Shown: positions 53,181 through 62,284, counted from the stretch's first letter. The stretch is DNA of 64,000 bases from Pseudomonas sp. Irchel s3b2 (GCF_900187445.1 NZ_FYEB01000001.1:496001-560000), one strand, 5' to 3'. Notes: a model not told the origin generated them from the letters alone. Made by a program: numbers and translations.

Positions 53181-55092
53181 GGGTGTTGGGTCGCAGCGGG
53201 TTACTCAGGCGTCCGACGATGTCGGCATGACTGTCGAGCAAGCGCATGCGCATGAACGATTTGGCGGGCCAATCCTGTTCCAGCAAGGCTTGGTGCTCGC
53301 TTTCCCAGCGTGCCGGTTCAACGCGCTCGCGCAAGGTCTCGAAGCACTGTGCAACGTGCGATGCCAATCGCTCCCAAAGGATACTTTCCGGCACATTCCA
53401 GTGGCGGGCACAGAGCAGCGTCAGCTCACCGAGGTGGCACATGAAGGTGGTGTGCAGGAGTTTGTCGCGGACAAAGCCGGAGTCGTCATACAGGGTCATT
53501 TTCGGATCGTGCAACTGGATATCCAGGCCCTTGGCGTGCAGGGTTTTGCGATCGATACGAACGTCGCCGAAATCACGCAACAGCAGCCGATTCAACTGCC
53601 CGTCAGCGCCCATCACCATGAAACTGTTTTGCTGATGCGCTTCGAACGCCACGCCATACATCAGGTAAATGCCCAGCAGACTCGGTACGGCAATCGACAG
53701 GTAATCATCGAAGAACGTCAGCATGGCCTCGCTGTCGTCACTGCCCTTAGCCAGTTTTACCCAATCACGCAGCAACGGTTGTTCGAATTCGTTGACGGCG
53801 AACAGACTGCCGACCGGCACCGCCAACTCGCCTTCTTGCAGGAGCGTAAGCGGGTTGTCGCGATACAGCACGGCAGCATGCCGGGAACGCTCGTCATCGG
53901 CCGGCAGTGGTGCGTAGTGCACGCCGATGCGTTCTGGAACGATGTTCAGCAGACGCTGAATCTGCGGCTCCTGATCGAGAATATTCAGTATCAGTTGGCT
54001 GATGCGCGGCCCCATCCGGGCGGAGCGCGGCGACACGGTGCGCTGCACGCTGGTCAGTCGCAGAGCCACCGGCAGTTTGACCATCGGCGCCACGCGACTG
54101 GCCTGCGGCAGGACCGTGCGGAAGGACATGGTCGGGTGGCCGGTAAAAGCCACGATGTCAGTGACAATCAGCAGGTTGTCGGCGATCTCGTTGGCGAACG
54201 AATGTGGCAGCTCTTCATGGGCTTGCCATGGGTGCGACGGGAGCGGGAGGTAGTCCTTTACGTCCAGACCCAGCTGCTGCAAATGGCGTTGCAATTGCTC
54301 GGCAGCCTGTGGGAAGTGACCTTGCCACCAGTCCCAGTAATCGGTGGTGCCAGCCAGCGCTTCGACGTGTGCGTACTGGCGGTGCAGGGCGCACAGGACA
54401 ATCGGAAAACTCGCTTCGAATTCTGGCGAGAACGCGATGACCTGAGCGGCGCTCAAGCCCAGTTTGGTCTTGTAGTTCGGGTGCCACGGATGGCCAAGCG
54501 TGCCCCATTGTTCGAGCAATGACGTCGGGTTCTGGTGATTGGGGCCGGTTTTGAGCCACGCGAGCAGATTGTCGTCGTACTCGGTGTCGATTTGCTCTCT
54601 CAGGCGCTCGGTCCATCCATGGTGAAACGCCAGGCACAGGGTGTCGTTGCTGAAGCTGTCATCCAGCTCCCGGGCCAGACGTTCCAGTACCTGCGGGGAG
54701 GCTGGCGGGTTGAGCTGAGTGCTAAGGTGAGCGAGCAGTTCGCTGGGCAACTGGATTTTTTGGGGCAGTCTGTCGGGGGTGTGCAGGAAGATGCTGCCGC
54801 GTACGTCCCAGCTGTTCATCCTGCCGCCGGACAAGTGCTCGAAGCAAAGATGCGCGCCATCGCCAAGGGGCAGCCAGCAACGGCTGATGTCGTCGTATTC
54901 GCAGGTGTCGGGGTTGATCAGGTCTTCACGAAACAGCGCCTGGATCAGGCGTTGAAAACAGCGCTGGGCGGCGGGCTCCAACGCATTGCTCAAATGGTCG
55001 AGCGTGATGCAGTGGGACTGGAAAGCCTGAGTGCCAAGCGCTTCGCTCCAGTGAGCGAGCAATTGTTGCTGTTTTTGCGTGTGGCCGCGCAT
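53170..55092 (-). CDS. NRPS-independent siderophore synthetase (IucA/IucC family)
   Basis: 640 residues. LPLPSHPWQAHEELPHSF and TGHPTMSFRTV form the ATP/citrate pocket (HPWQ, S-x-RT), and the C-terminal FhuF-like region has GVAFEAHQQNSFM and LLRDFGDVRI. It joins a carboxylate such as citrate to an amine or alcohol via an adenylate. It is the only synthetase here, with no hydroxylase, acetyltransferase or decarboxylase, which fits a simple product such as rhizoferrin (two citrates on putrescine). Candidate Fur box 70 bases upstream. Confidence 0.9.
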   Translation of the reverse strand: MRGHTQKQQQLLAHWSEALGTQAFQSHCITLDHLSNALEPAAQRCFQRLIQALFREDLINPDTCEYDDISRCWLPLGDGAHLCFEHLSGGRMNSWDVRGSIFLHTPDRLPQKIQLPSELLAHLSTQLNPPASPQVLERLARELDDSFSNDTLCLAFHHGWTERLREQIDTEYDDNLLAWLKTGPNHQNPTSLLEQWGTLGHPWHPNYKTKLGLSAAQVIAFSPEFEASFPIVLCALHRQYAHVEALAGTTDYWDWWQGHFPQAAEQLQRHLQQLGLDVKDYLPLPSHPWQAHEELPHSFANEIADNLLIVTDIVAFTGHPTMSFRTVLPQASRVAPMVKLPVALRLTSVQRTVSPRSARMGPRISQLILNILDQEPQIQRLLNIVPERIGVHYAPLPADDERSRHAAVLYRDNPLTLLQEGELAVPVGSLFAVNEFEQPLLRDWVKLAKGSDDSEAMLTFFDDYLSIAVPSLLGIYLMYGVAFEAHQQNSFMVMGADGQLNRLLLRDFGDVRIDRKTLHAKGLDIQLHDPKMTLYDDSGFVRDKLLHTTFMCHLGELTLLCARHWNVPESILWERLASHVAQCFETLRERVEPARWESEHQALLEQDWPAKSFMRMRLLDSHADIVGRLSNPLRPNTHAF

Positions 55093-55203
55093 CCGGTCCG
55101 ACTCCTTCTGGACAATTGATTAGCTGAAAGCGCGCAGAGAATACCTCCTTGAAAAAATAATGCAAATGATAGTGGTTCATATTTACACTTTGGGAAATGT
55201 TCT
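55093..55203. other. Gap between NIS synthetase and LysR gene
   Basis: Contains the operon start region of the siderophore locus and a candidate Fur site; both neighbours are on the minus strand. Confidence 0.6.
55162..55180. promoter_or_regulatory. Candidate Fur box of the siderophore operon
   Basis: GCAAATGATAGTGGTTCAT; the left ten bases match the Fur consensus half GCAAATGATA exactly, the right half only partly. Its distance of 70 bases to the synthetase start suits a promoter site. Confidence 0.6.
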
Positions 55204-56133
55204 TCAGATTCCGGCCTGTGGTTTGCTCAAGACGATGTAGTGCTCGCCCACTTTCTGCGCATAGCGCGCCACGACTTGCTGACACAACGCCACGATTTCT
55301 TCGACCCATTCCACGCCAACCCGCCACGACACCACCACCTGCAAATTCGGCGGCCGCTGATCGATGGCCAGCAACGTCAATTCCCCCCGCGCCAATTCTT
55401 CGGCCACCAGCACCGGCGGCAACGCGCCGATACCAAAGCCGTCGCGCAGCAATCGGGTAATCGCCGACACCGAGTTCACGCAGTTGAGCCGCGGCGCCAT
55501 GACGCCATTGGCCTGCATCAGGGCCAGAACCTCCTGATGCGGATGGGAGTTTTTCGAATAGGTGATGATCCGCTCCCGCGCCAGGTCGGCGACACCTGAA
55601 TATTCACGGTTATAGATGGAATTACTGGCCACGATCCAGCCCATCGGATGACTGGCCAGCGCCAGGCTGCGCACGCTTTCCTGACGCAGCAGGTCGGTTT
55701 GCAGGATGACGTCGAGAAAGCCTTTTTGCAGCTGATCGCAGAGGTTGAGCGCGGTATCGGCCACCAGTTCGATTTCCACCAGCGGGTAGTGATCCATCAT
55801 CTGCGCCACCAAGGGGCTGAGCCAGGTATGGATCACGGTGTCCATGACGCCGATCCGAACCCGCCCAGCCTTGCTGGAGCGCGTCTCGATCGACTGCTTG
55901 AGCGCCTGCATCGTGTCCATCATCTGCTCGGCATATTCGAGCACTTTCAGGCCTTCGGGCGTCAGGCTCACGCCGCGAGAGTCGCGCAGAAACAGCTTCA
56001 CCCCGAGCTCATCTTCGAGCACGGCAATGCGGCTGGAAATCGACGCTTGGGTGGTGAAGAGTTTGTCTGCCGTCAGGCGAAAACTCTTGAGTCGGGCAAC
56101 CCAGACAAAGGTTTCGAGAAACTTCAGGTTCAT
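55204..56133 (-). CDS. LysR-family regulator of the pxp cluster (probable)
   Basis: 309 residues. N-terminal helix-turn-helix MNLKFLETFVWVARLKSFRLTADKLFTTQASISSRIAVLEDELGVKLFLRDSRGVSLTPEGLKVLEYA, then the effector-binding domain. It is divergent from the MFS-pxpABC cluster; the gap has a T-N11-A dyad, the usual LysR target. So it likely controls that cluster in response to its substrate; the ligand is inferred, not shown. Confidence 0.88.
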   Translation of the reverse strand: MNLKFLETFVWVARLKSFRLTADKLFTTQASISSRIAVLEDELGVKLFLRDSRGVSLTPEGLKVLEYAEQMMDTMQALKQSIETRSSKAGRVRIGVMDTVIHTWLSPLVAQMMDHYPLVEIELVADTALNLCDQLQKGFLDVILQTDLLRQESVRSLALASHPMGWIVASNSIYNREYSGVADLARERIITYSKNSHPHQEVLALMQANGVMAPRLNCVNSVSAITRLLRDGFGIGALPPVLVAEELARGELTLLAIDQRPPNLQVVVSWRVGVEWVEEIVALCQQVVARYAQKVGEHYIVLSKPQAGI

Positions 56134-56163
56134 GGGATCAGCTCGTGGGACTCAGCTCGGGGG

Positions 56164-56178
56164 ATAAGGTTTTCTTAT
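56164..56178. promoter_or_regulatory. Candidate LysR box (T-N11-A)
   Basis: ATAAGGTTTTCTTAT is a perfect five-base dyad with T and A 11 bases apart, 31 bases before the LysR start and 129 before the MFS start. Confidence 0.6.
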
Positions 56179-56200
56179 GCCTAGGGCGGGTTTTTATTAG

Positions 56201-56227
56201 TTGGACGCCACAGGGCAAGGCGTCCAA
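56201..56227. promoter_or_regulatory. Perfect 9-bp inverted repeat, possible operator
   Basis: TTGGACGCC, nine-base spacer, GGCGTCCAA. No T-run follows on either strand, so an operator is more likely than a terminator. Confidence 0.45.
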
Positions 56228-56306
56228 AAATCGACACATCCGGTTCCCACGATAGGCGTCGTCGGGGCTTAGAACAATACCAATAAAATATGCGCGGAGA
56301 TTTGCC

Positions 56307-57593
56307 ATGAGTGCGCCCGACACCCTCGATATCCCCAAAGCCACGGCTCGCCCCGGGCCTTTCGACTGGTACCGCAACATCAATCAGCAGGAGCGTCGCA
56401 CGTTCTGGAGCTGCAAGATCGGCTATGCCCTGGACGGCATGGACACCCAGATGCTCAGCTTCGTGGTGCCGACCCTGATTGCCATGTGGGGCATTACCAC
56501 CGGCGAGGCCGGGCTGATTCACACCAGCACCCTGATCGCCTCGGCCATCGGTGGTTGGGTGGCGGGAATTCTCTCCGACCGCATCGGTCGGGTGCGCACC
56601 TTGCAACTGACGGTGCTGTGGTTCGCGTTCTTCACCTTTCTTTGCGGCTTCGCCCAGAACTACGAACAACTGCTGATCGCACGCACCCTGATGGGCTTCG
56701 GTTTCGGTGGCGAATGGACGGCTGGCGCGGTGCTGATAGGCGAAGTGATTCGTGCCAAGGACCGTGGCAAAGTCGTCGGCATGGTGCAATCGGGTTGGGC
56801 GTTGGGTTGGGGGCTGACAGCGATTCTGTATGCGCTGCTGTTTTCAGTCTTGCCGCCGGAAGACGCCTGGCGGGCACTGTTTCTCCTGGGCATCGTCCCG
56901 GCAATTTTCGTGATCTTCGTTCGTCGCTTGGTGAAAGACCCGGAAATCTACCGCGAAGCCAAGGCCAAACAAGAGCCAAGCAATCCGGCCAAGTTCTACG
57001 AGATCTTCGCCCCCGGCATCCTTTTCACCACGATCCGTGCTTCGATCCTGACCACCGGCGCCCTCGGCGGTTACTACGCGATCACTTCCTGGTTGCCGAC
57101 TTTTCTGAAAAACGAACGGGGCTTGAGCGTGCTTGGCACCGGTGGTTATCTGGCGATGGTGATCGTCGGTTCCTACGTCGGGTACGTGATCAGCGCGTAT
57201 TTGACTGACATCCTGGGTCGTAAAAAGAACTTCATTCTGTTCGCGGTCGGCTCATTCACCATTGTTCTGCTGTACACCCAATTACCGGTCAGCAACAGCG
57301 TGATGCTCTGGCTGGGGTTCCCCTTGGGTTTCTTCGCTTCGGGGATCTTCAGCGGCATGGGCGCGTTTTTGACCGAGCTTTTTCCTACACGCATTCGCGG
57401 CTCGGGCCAGGGTTTTTGCTACAACATCGGTCGGGCACTGGCGGCATTGTTCCCGCTGCTGATCGGCTTGCTCAGCCAGAAGGTGCCACTGAGCGTGGGA
57501 ATCGGGGCCTTCGCGGCGGTGTCCTACGGGGTAGTGATCCTGGCGGCCCTGAGCCTGCCGGAAACCCGTGGCAAGCAACTCGACGCTCAATAA
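56307..57593 (+). CDS. MFS transporter, acid/solute symporter type
   Basis: 428 residues, 12 predicted helices. CKIGYALDGMDTQMLSFVVPTL at helix 1, GWVAGILSDRIGRVRTLQL in loop 2-3, RTLMGFGFGGEWTAGAVLIGE, and FFASGIFSGMGAFLTELFPTRIRGSGQGFCYN fit the aromatic-acid/sugar-type symporter branch (AAHS). Lying 78 bases before pxpABC and divergent from LysR, it is a candidate importer of 5-oxoproline or of a compound whose breakdown yields it. GCGGAG precedes the ATG. Confidence 0.85.
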   Translation: MSAPDTLDIPKATARPGPFDWYRNINQQERRTFWSCKIGYALDGMDTQMLSFVVPTLIAMWGITTGEAGLIHTSTLIASAIGGWVAGILSDRIGRVRTLQLTVLWFAFFTFLCGFAQNYEQLLIARTLMGFGFGGEWTAGAVLIGEVIRAKDRGKVVGMVQSGWALGWGLTAILYALLFSVLPPEDAWRALFLLGIVPAIFVIFVRRLVKDPEIYREAKAKQEPSNPAKFYEIFAPGILFTTIRASILTTGALGGYYAITSWLPTFLKNERGLSVLGTGGYLAMVIVGSYVGYVISAYLTDILGRKKNFILFAVGSFTIVLLYTQLPVSNSVMLWLGFPLGFFASGIFSGMGAFLTELFPTRIRGSGQGFCYNIGRALAALFPLLIGLLSQKVPLSVGIGAFAAVSYGVVILAALSLPETRGKQLDAQ

Positions 57594-57671
57594 CCGAATG
57601 TCCGGTAACTGATAATCTGTGGGGCATATGCCCTTCGGTTAAAAAGACTAAAACCTACAGGAGCGTTCACC

Positions 57672-58424
57672 GTGAACCGCCTGCTACTGAACTGCGACAT
57701 CGGCGAAAGTTTCGGCCACTGGACCATGGGTCTGGACGCCGAGGTCATGCCCTTCATTGATTGCGCCAACATCGCCTGCGGCTTCCACGCCGGCGACCCG
57801 AGCATCATGCGCAAGACCGTCAGCCTGGCCCTGAGCCACGGCGTGCAGATTGGCGCACACCCGGCCTATCAGGATCTGGTGGGGTTCGGTCGTCGATCCA
57901 TGGCTTACACCGCGCAGGAACTGCAGGACCTGTTGCATTACCAGATCGGCGCCCTCGACGGCATTTGTCGGGCGCAGGGCGGGCGGGTGAGTTACGTCAA
58001 ACCCCACGGCGCGATGTACAACGACATGATGGCCAACCCGGCGCAACTGCGCGCAGTGATTCAGGCCGTGGCAGCCTATGATCGGAGTTTGCCGCTGATG
58101 TTGATGGCGACCCGCGACAACAATGCCGCGCAGCGACTCGGCGATGAATATGGCGTGACGTTGTGGTTCGAAGCCTTCGCCGATCGCGCTTACGACAACG
58201 CAGGCATGCTGGTGTCGCGGCAGCTGCCGGGCGCTGTGCATCATGAGCCCGAGAAAATCATTGAACAGGCGCTGATCATTGCTCGCGGCGGCAACCTCAC
58301 CGCCAGCGATGGCAGTACCTTGCATTTGCAGGCCAACACTCTCTGCGTCCACGGTGACAACGCCAGTTCGGTGGCTGCCGTGCGACGTATTCGTGAAGCC
58401 CTTGATCAGCAGAGCGCGACATGA
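57672..58424 (+). CDS. pxpA: 5-oxoprolinase subunit A (LamB/YcsF family)
   Basis: 250 residues. [44 protein letters not shown] and [17 protein letters not shown] are the family signatures. With PxpB and PxpC it hydrolyses 5-oxoproline (pyroglutamate) to glutamate with ATP. GTG start at 57672 after AGGAGCG. It overlaps pxpB by four bases. Confidence 0.93.
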   Translation: MNRLLLNCDIGESFGHWTMGLDAEVMPFIDCANIACGFHAGDPSIMRKTVSLALSHGVQIGAHPAYQDLVGFGRRSMAYTAQELQDLLHYQIGALDGICRAQGGRVSYVKPHGAMYNDMMANPAQLRAVIQAVAAYDRSLPLMLMATRDNNAAQRLGDEYGVTLWFEAFADRAYDNAGMLVSRQLPGAVHHEPEKIIEQALIIARGGNLTASDGSTLHLQANTLCVHGDNASSVAAVRRIREALDQQSAT

Positions 58425-59125
58425 AACCTCGGGTAGAAGTGGTAGCGCTGGATTGTTTGATGCTGCGTTTGTTCGATGAGATCAGCGAGGTCAACATGCC
58501 GTGGATACTCGCGGCCAGCGAGCGTCTGCGGGAAGCGTTTGGTAAGCATCTGATCGATCTGGTGCCGTCCTATACGACGTTGATGGTGCATTACGATCTG
58601 ACGGCGCTGAATCCGGGCCAGGCGCGGGAGTTGATCGCTGAAGCCTTGATCGATCTGTCGCCCAACGCTCGCGCTAGCGGTAAATGTCATGTGTTGCCGG
58701 TCTGGTATGACCTGAGTGTCGGCCCGGAACTGAATGTGTTGTCTCAGCGCAGCGGATTAACGGTGGAAGAGGTGATCCGTTGTCACAGCGAACATGAGTA
58801 TCAGGTGTTCGCATTGGGCTTCGCACCGGGGTTCGCTTTCATGGGATTGGTGGAGGAAGTATTGGCTGCACCGCGTCTGAGTACCCCGCGCAAAAAAGTC
58901 GCCGCCGGCAGTGTCGGCATCGCCGAACGCCAGACCGCGGCTTATCCGGTAGTTTCCCCCGGCGGCTGGAATCTGATCGGCCGCACCCCGGCCAAATTGT
59001 TCGACCGCGAGCGCGACGGCTATAGCCTTATGCAACCGGGCGACACCGTACGCTTTGAAGCGGTCAGCCATGCCGAGTTCATCAAACTGGGCGGTGATGA
59101 CACGCCGTTGGAGGCCCTGGCATGA
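58421..59125 (+). CDS. pxpB: 5-oxoprolinase subunit B
   Basis: 234 residues. [61 protein letters not shown] is the diagnostic block of the KipI/PxpB family. It forms a complex with PxpC, equivalent to the two halves of the biotin-independent carboxyltransferase-like fold. Start overlaps pxpA, end overlaps pxpC (ATGA), so the three are translationally coupled. Confidence 0.93.
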   Translation: MKPRVEVVALDCLMLRLFDEISEVNMPWILAASERLREAFGKHLIDLVPSYTTLMVHYDLTALNPGQARELIAEALIDLSPNARASGKCHVLPVWYDLSVGPELNVLSQRSGLTVEEVIRCHSEHEYQVFALGFAPGFAFMGLVEEVLAAPRLSTPRKKVAAGSVGIAERQTAAYPVVSPGGWNLIGRTPAKLFDRERDGYSLMQPGDTVRFEAVSHAEFIKLGGDDTPLEALA

Positions 59126-60048
59126 GCCGACTGACGATTGAAGCAAGTACGCCGCTGTGCCTGTTGCAGGACGCCGGGCGGTTTGGCGTGCGGCATCTGG
59201 GCGTGACACAGGGCGGGGCGCTGGATTGGCGATCAATGTCGTGGGCCAATTGGCTGCTGGGTAATTGCCTGGATGCGCCGGTGATCGAAATCCCTCTTGG
59301 CGGGTTCAGCGTGGTGGCCGAGGACGATTGCTTGTTGGCATTGGCCGGTGCCGATCTCGGGGCGCAGATCGATGGCCAGACGTTGGCGCCGTGGCGCAGT
59401 TTCAAACTGAGCAAAGGTCAGCGATTGCAATTCACTCAGCCGCTGCTTGGGGCTCGGGCGTACCTCGCCGCACCGGGCGGGTTTGCTGCGCCCAAGGTGC
59501 TGGGCAGCAGTTCGACGGTAATGCGTGAGGAACTCGGCGGCCTCGACGGAATGGGCCGGGCGCTGGCCAAAGGTGCTTCGTTGAGTTACTCCGGTGAAGC
59601 GCCGCTGCTGGTACGGGAACTGCCTCGTGAGCACGTCCCGAACTTCAAACTCGATGCACCGCTGGAGCTGGTGCTCGGTGCGCAGATTGGCGAGTTCAGC
59701 GGGCAAAGCCTGTACGACGTGTTCAACAGCGTCTGGACCCTCGACAGCCGCGCTGATCGCATGGGTATGCGTCTATTGGGAACGGCGTTGCAGTATCAGG
59801 GCAAGCCGATGATTTCCGAAGGCATCCCACTAGGCGCGGTTCAGGTGCCACCGGATGGGCAGCCGATTGTGCTGCTCAATGACCGGCAGACCATTGGTGG
59901 TTATCCGCGTTTGGGGGCGTTGACGCCGTTGGCATTGGCGCGATTGGCGCAGTGTTTGCCGGGGGCGAAGGTGCGGTTGAAACCGCTGGTGCAGGACGTG
60001 GCGCATCGGGAACACGTCGAGTACCTACGCCGGTTTGCCTCACACTGA
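59122..60048 (+). CDS. pxpC: 5-oxoprolinase subunit C
   Basis: 308 residues of the KipA/PxpC family: LLQDAGRFGVRHLGVTQGGALDWRSMSWANWLLGN at the start, RADRMGMRLLGTAL and EGIPLGAVQVPPDGQPIVLLNDRQTIGGYPRLG toward the end. Its TGA stop (60046-60048) overlaps the first bases of a palindromic repeat. Confidence 0.93.
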   Translation: MSRLTIEASTPLCLLQDAGRFGVRHLGVTQGGALDWRSMSWANWLLGNCLDAPVIEIPLGGFSVVAEDDCLLALAGADLGAQIDGQTLAPWRSFKLSKGQRLQFTQPLLGARAYLAAPGGFAAPKVLGSSSTVMREELGGLDGMGRALAKGASLSYSGEAPLLVRELPREHVPNFKLDAPLELVLGAQIGEFSGQSLYDVFNSVWTLDSRADRMGMRLLGTALQYQGKPMISEGIPLGAVQVPPDGQPIVLLNDRQTIGGYPRLGALTPLALARLAQCLPGAKVRLKPLVQDVAHREHVEYLRRFASH

Positions 60049-60077
60049 TCGTTCCCACGCGGAGCGTGGGAACGATC
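60047..60077. repeat. Perfect 14-bp palindrome, GATCGTTCCCACGC family
   Basis: GATCGTTCCCACGC, three-base loop GGA, exact complement. It starts within the pxpC stop codon, lies just before the convergent VWA gene, and differs from 43391 only in the loop. Confidence 0.92.
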
Positions 60078-60083
60078 GGCGTC

Positions 60084-61262
60084 CTACTTGGACAAAAACC
60101 GCATCCCTTCCTCCAACCCCCGCAACGTCAGCGGATACATCTGATCGTCAATCAAATCCCGCACGATGTTGGTCGACGAGGTATAGCCCCAGGTGTCTTT
60201 CGGGTACGGGTTGATCCAGATGAGCTTCTTGTACTTTTCCTTGAAGCGTTGCATCCACACGTAACCGGCTTCTTCGTTCCAGTGCTCGACGCTACCGCCT
60301 GCCTGGGTAATTTCATAGGGCGCCATGGCGGCGTCGCCGATGAAGATCACTTTGTAGTCGGCGCCGTACTTGTGCAACAGGTCCTGGGTGGCGGTGCGCT
60401 CGGAGGTGCGGCGCATGTTGTTCTTCCACACCGATTCATAAATGAAGTTGTGGAAGTAAAAGTACTCCAGATGCTTGAACTCGGTCTTGCAGGCCGAGAA
60501 CAGCTCTTCGCAGATTTTCACGTGGGCGTCCATTGAGCCGCCGATGTCGAACAGCAGCAGCAACTTGACGGTGTTGCGCCGCTCCGGACGCATCTGGATG
60601 TTCAGCAACCCCGCATCTTTGGCGGTGTGATCGATGGTGCCGTCGATGTCCAGTTCTTCCGCTGCGCCTTGACGAGCGAATTTACGCAGGCGACGCAGGG
60701 CGACCTTGATGTTGCGCGTGCCCAGTTCGACCGAATCGTCGAGGTTCTTGTACTCGCGCTGATCCCAGACTTTGACCGCTTTGCCTTGACGCTTGCCGGC
60801 ATCGCCGACCCGAATGCCTTCCGGGTTGAAGCCACCGGAGCCGAACGGGCTGGTGCCGCCGGTGCCGATCCACTTGTTGCCGCCGGCATGGCGTTCTTTC
60901 TGTTCTTCCAGGCGCTTCTTGAACTCTTCGATCAGCTTGTCCAGGCCGCCGAGGGACTGGATCGCGGCCCGCTCTTCATCGGTCAGGGAACGCTCGAATT
61001 CCTTGCGCAGCCAATCTTCCGGGATCAACGCCTGAAGGTGATCGTCGAGCTTTTCCAGGCCATTGAAGTAGGCACCGAACGCCCGGTCGAACTTGTCGAA
61101 ATGCTTTTCATCCTTCACCAGAATCGCCCGCGACAAGTAATAGAACTCGTCCATGTCGGCGAAGGTCACGCGCTGTTTCAGCGCGTTGATCAGGTCCAGC
61201 AGCTCACGTACCGAAACCGGCACCTTGGCTGCACGCATTTCATTGAACAGGTTGAGCAGCAT
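60084..61262 (-). CDS. VWA-domain protein (CoxE-like)
   Basis: 392 residues. The N-terminal half (FNEMRAAKVPVSVRELLDLINAL) is the CoxE/DUF58-type helper region; the VWA domain (about 215-390) has MIDAS-like LLLFDIGGSMDAHVKICEELF. The first MIDAS Ser is Gly (DIGGS), so metal binding may be weak. MoxR ATPases and VWA proteins work as chaperone pairs; here the moxR gene lies 33 bases upstream in the same operon. The client is unknown. Confidence 0.88.
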   Translation of the reverse strand: MLLNLFNEMRAAKVPVSVRELLDLINALKQRVTFADMDEFYYLSRAILVKDEKHFDKFDRAFGAYFNGLEKLDDHLQALIPEDWLRKEFERSLTDEERAAIQSLGGLDKLIEEFKKRLEEQKERHAGGNKWIGTGGTSPFGSGGFNPEGIRVGDAGKRQGKAVKVWDQREYKNLDDSVELGTRNIKVALRRLRKFARQGAAEELDIDGTIDHTAKDAGLLNIQMRPERRNTVKLLLLFDIGGSMDAHVKICEELFSACKTEFKHLEYFYFHNFIYESVWKNNMRRTSERTATQDLLHKYGADYKVIFIGDAAMAPYEITQAGGSVEHWNEEAGYVWMQRFKEKYKKLIWINPYPKDTWGYTSSTNIVRDLIDDQMYPLTLRGLEEGMRFLSK

Positions 61263-61295
61263 GGTTATCGCCCTCTATCTTGTTAAACAGAGGGA

Positions 61296-62141
61296 TCAGC
61301 GCGTGCCGCGACGGCTCATGAACGCCAGGCGCTCGAGCAATTGCACGTCTTGTTCATTCTTCACCAACGCGCCGGCCAGTGGCGGAATGGCCTTGGTCGG
61401 ATCGCGCTCGCGCAGCACCGCTTCGCCGATGTTGTCGGCCATCAGCAACTTCAGCCAGTCCACCAGTTCAGAGGTCGATGGCTTCTTCTTCAGGCCCGGC
61501 ACTTTGCGCACGTCGAAGAACACGTCCAGTGCTTCGCTGACCAGGTCTTTCTTGATGTTCGGGTAATGCACGTCGACGATCCGTTGCATCGTGACGCGAT
61601 CCGGGAAGGCGATGTAGTGGAAGAAGCAGCGGCGCAGGAAGGCGTCCGGCAGCTCTTTCTCGTTGTTGGAGGTAATGATGATGATCGGGCGTTTCTTGGC
61701 CTTGATGGTTTCGTCGATCTCGTAAACGTAGAACTCCATCTTGTCGAGTTCTTGCAACAAGTCGTTGGGGAACTCGATGTCGGCCTTGTCGATTTCGTCG
61801 ATCAGCAGAATCACCCGCTCTTCGGATTCGAAAGCCTCCCAGAGCTTGCCCTTTTTCAGGTAGTTGCGAACGTCGTGGACCTTCTCCGTACCCAGCTGCG
61901 AGTCCCGCAGGCGGCTGACCGCGTCGTACTCGTACAGACCCTGATGCGCCTTGGTGGTGGACTTGATGTGCCAAGTGATCAACTTGGCGCCGAAGGACTC
62001 GGCCAGTTGCTCGGCGAGCATGGTCTTGCCGGTGCCAGGCTCACCCTTGACCAGCAGTGGCCGTTCCAGCGTGATGGCGGCGTTGACCGCCAGCTTCAAG
62101 TCATCGGTGGCAACGTAGGCCTGGGTGCCTTCGAACTTCAT
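61296..62141 (-). CDS. MoxR-family AAA+ ATPase
   Basis: 281 residues. Walker A GEPGTGKTML, Walker B VILLIDEIDKA, sensor 1 IITSNNEKELPDAFLRRCFFHYIAFPD with the Arg finger. It likely remodels a partner bound by the downstream VWA protein, as RavA-ViaA or CbbQ-CbbO do. The operon contains only these two genes. Confidence 0.92.
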   Translation of the reverse strand: MKFEGTQAYVATDDLKLAVNAAITLERPLLVKGEPGTGKTMLAEQLAESFGAKLITWHIKSTTKAHQGLYEYDAVSRLRDSQLGTEKVHDVRNYLKKGKLWEAFESEERVILLIDEIDKADIEFPNDLLQELDKMEFYVYEIDETIKAKKRPIIIITSNNEKELPDAFLRRCFFHYIAFPDRVTMQRIVDVHYPNIKKDLVSEALDVFFDVRKVPGLKKKPSTSELVDWLKLLMADNIGEAVLRERDPTKAIPPLAGALVKNEQDVQLLERLAFMSRRGTR

Positions 62142-62284
62142 CTGCTAATCCTCGAACGGTAACGCCGACCTGAACGAGGCAGGGCGGGGCGCAATAATTG
62201 TAGTACCCGACTATAACGCGCTGCCCGGTCGACTGTGAACGCAGACGGCTTATTCAGTCTCTGAATGGGGCGTCACATCTTGAC

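Noticed and set aside
53125..54522. A 465-codon plus-strand frame opposite the NIS synthetase
   Set aside because: Low-complexity Gln/Arg/Val shadow with no recognisable domain, against a synthetase with intact motifs.
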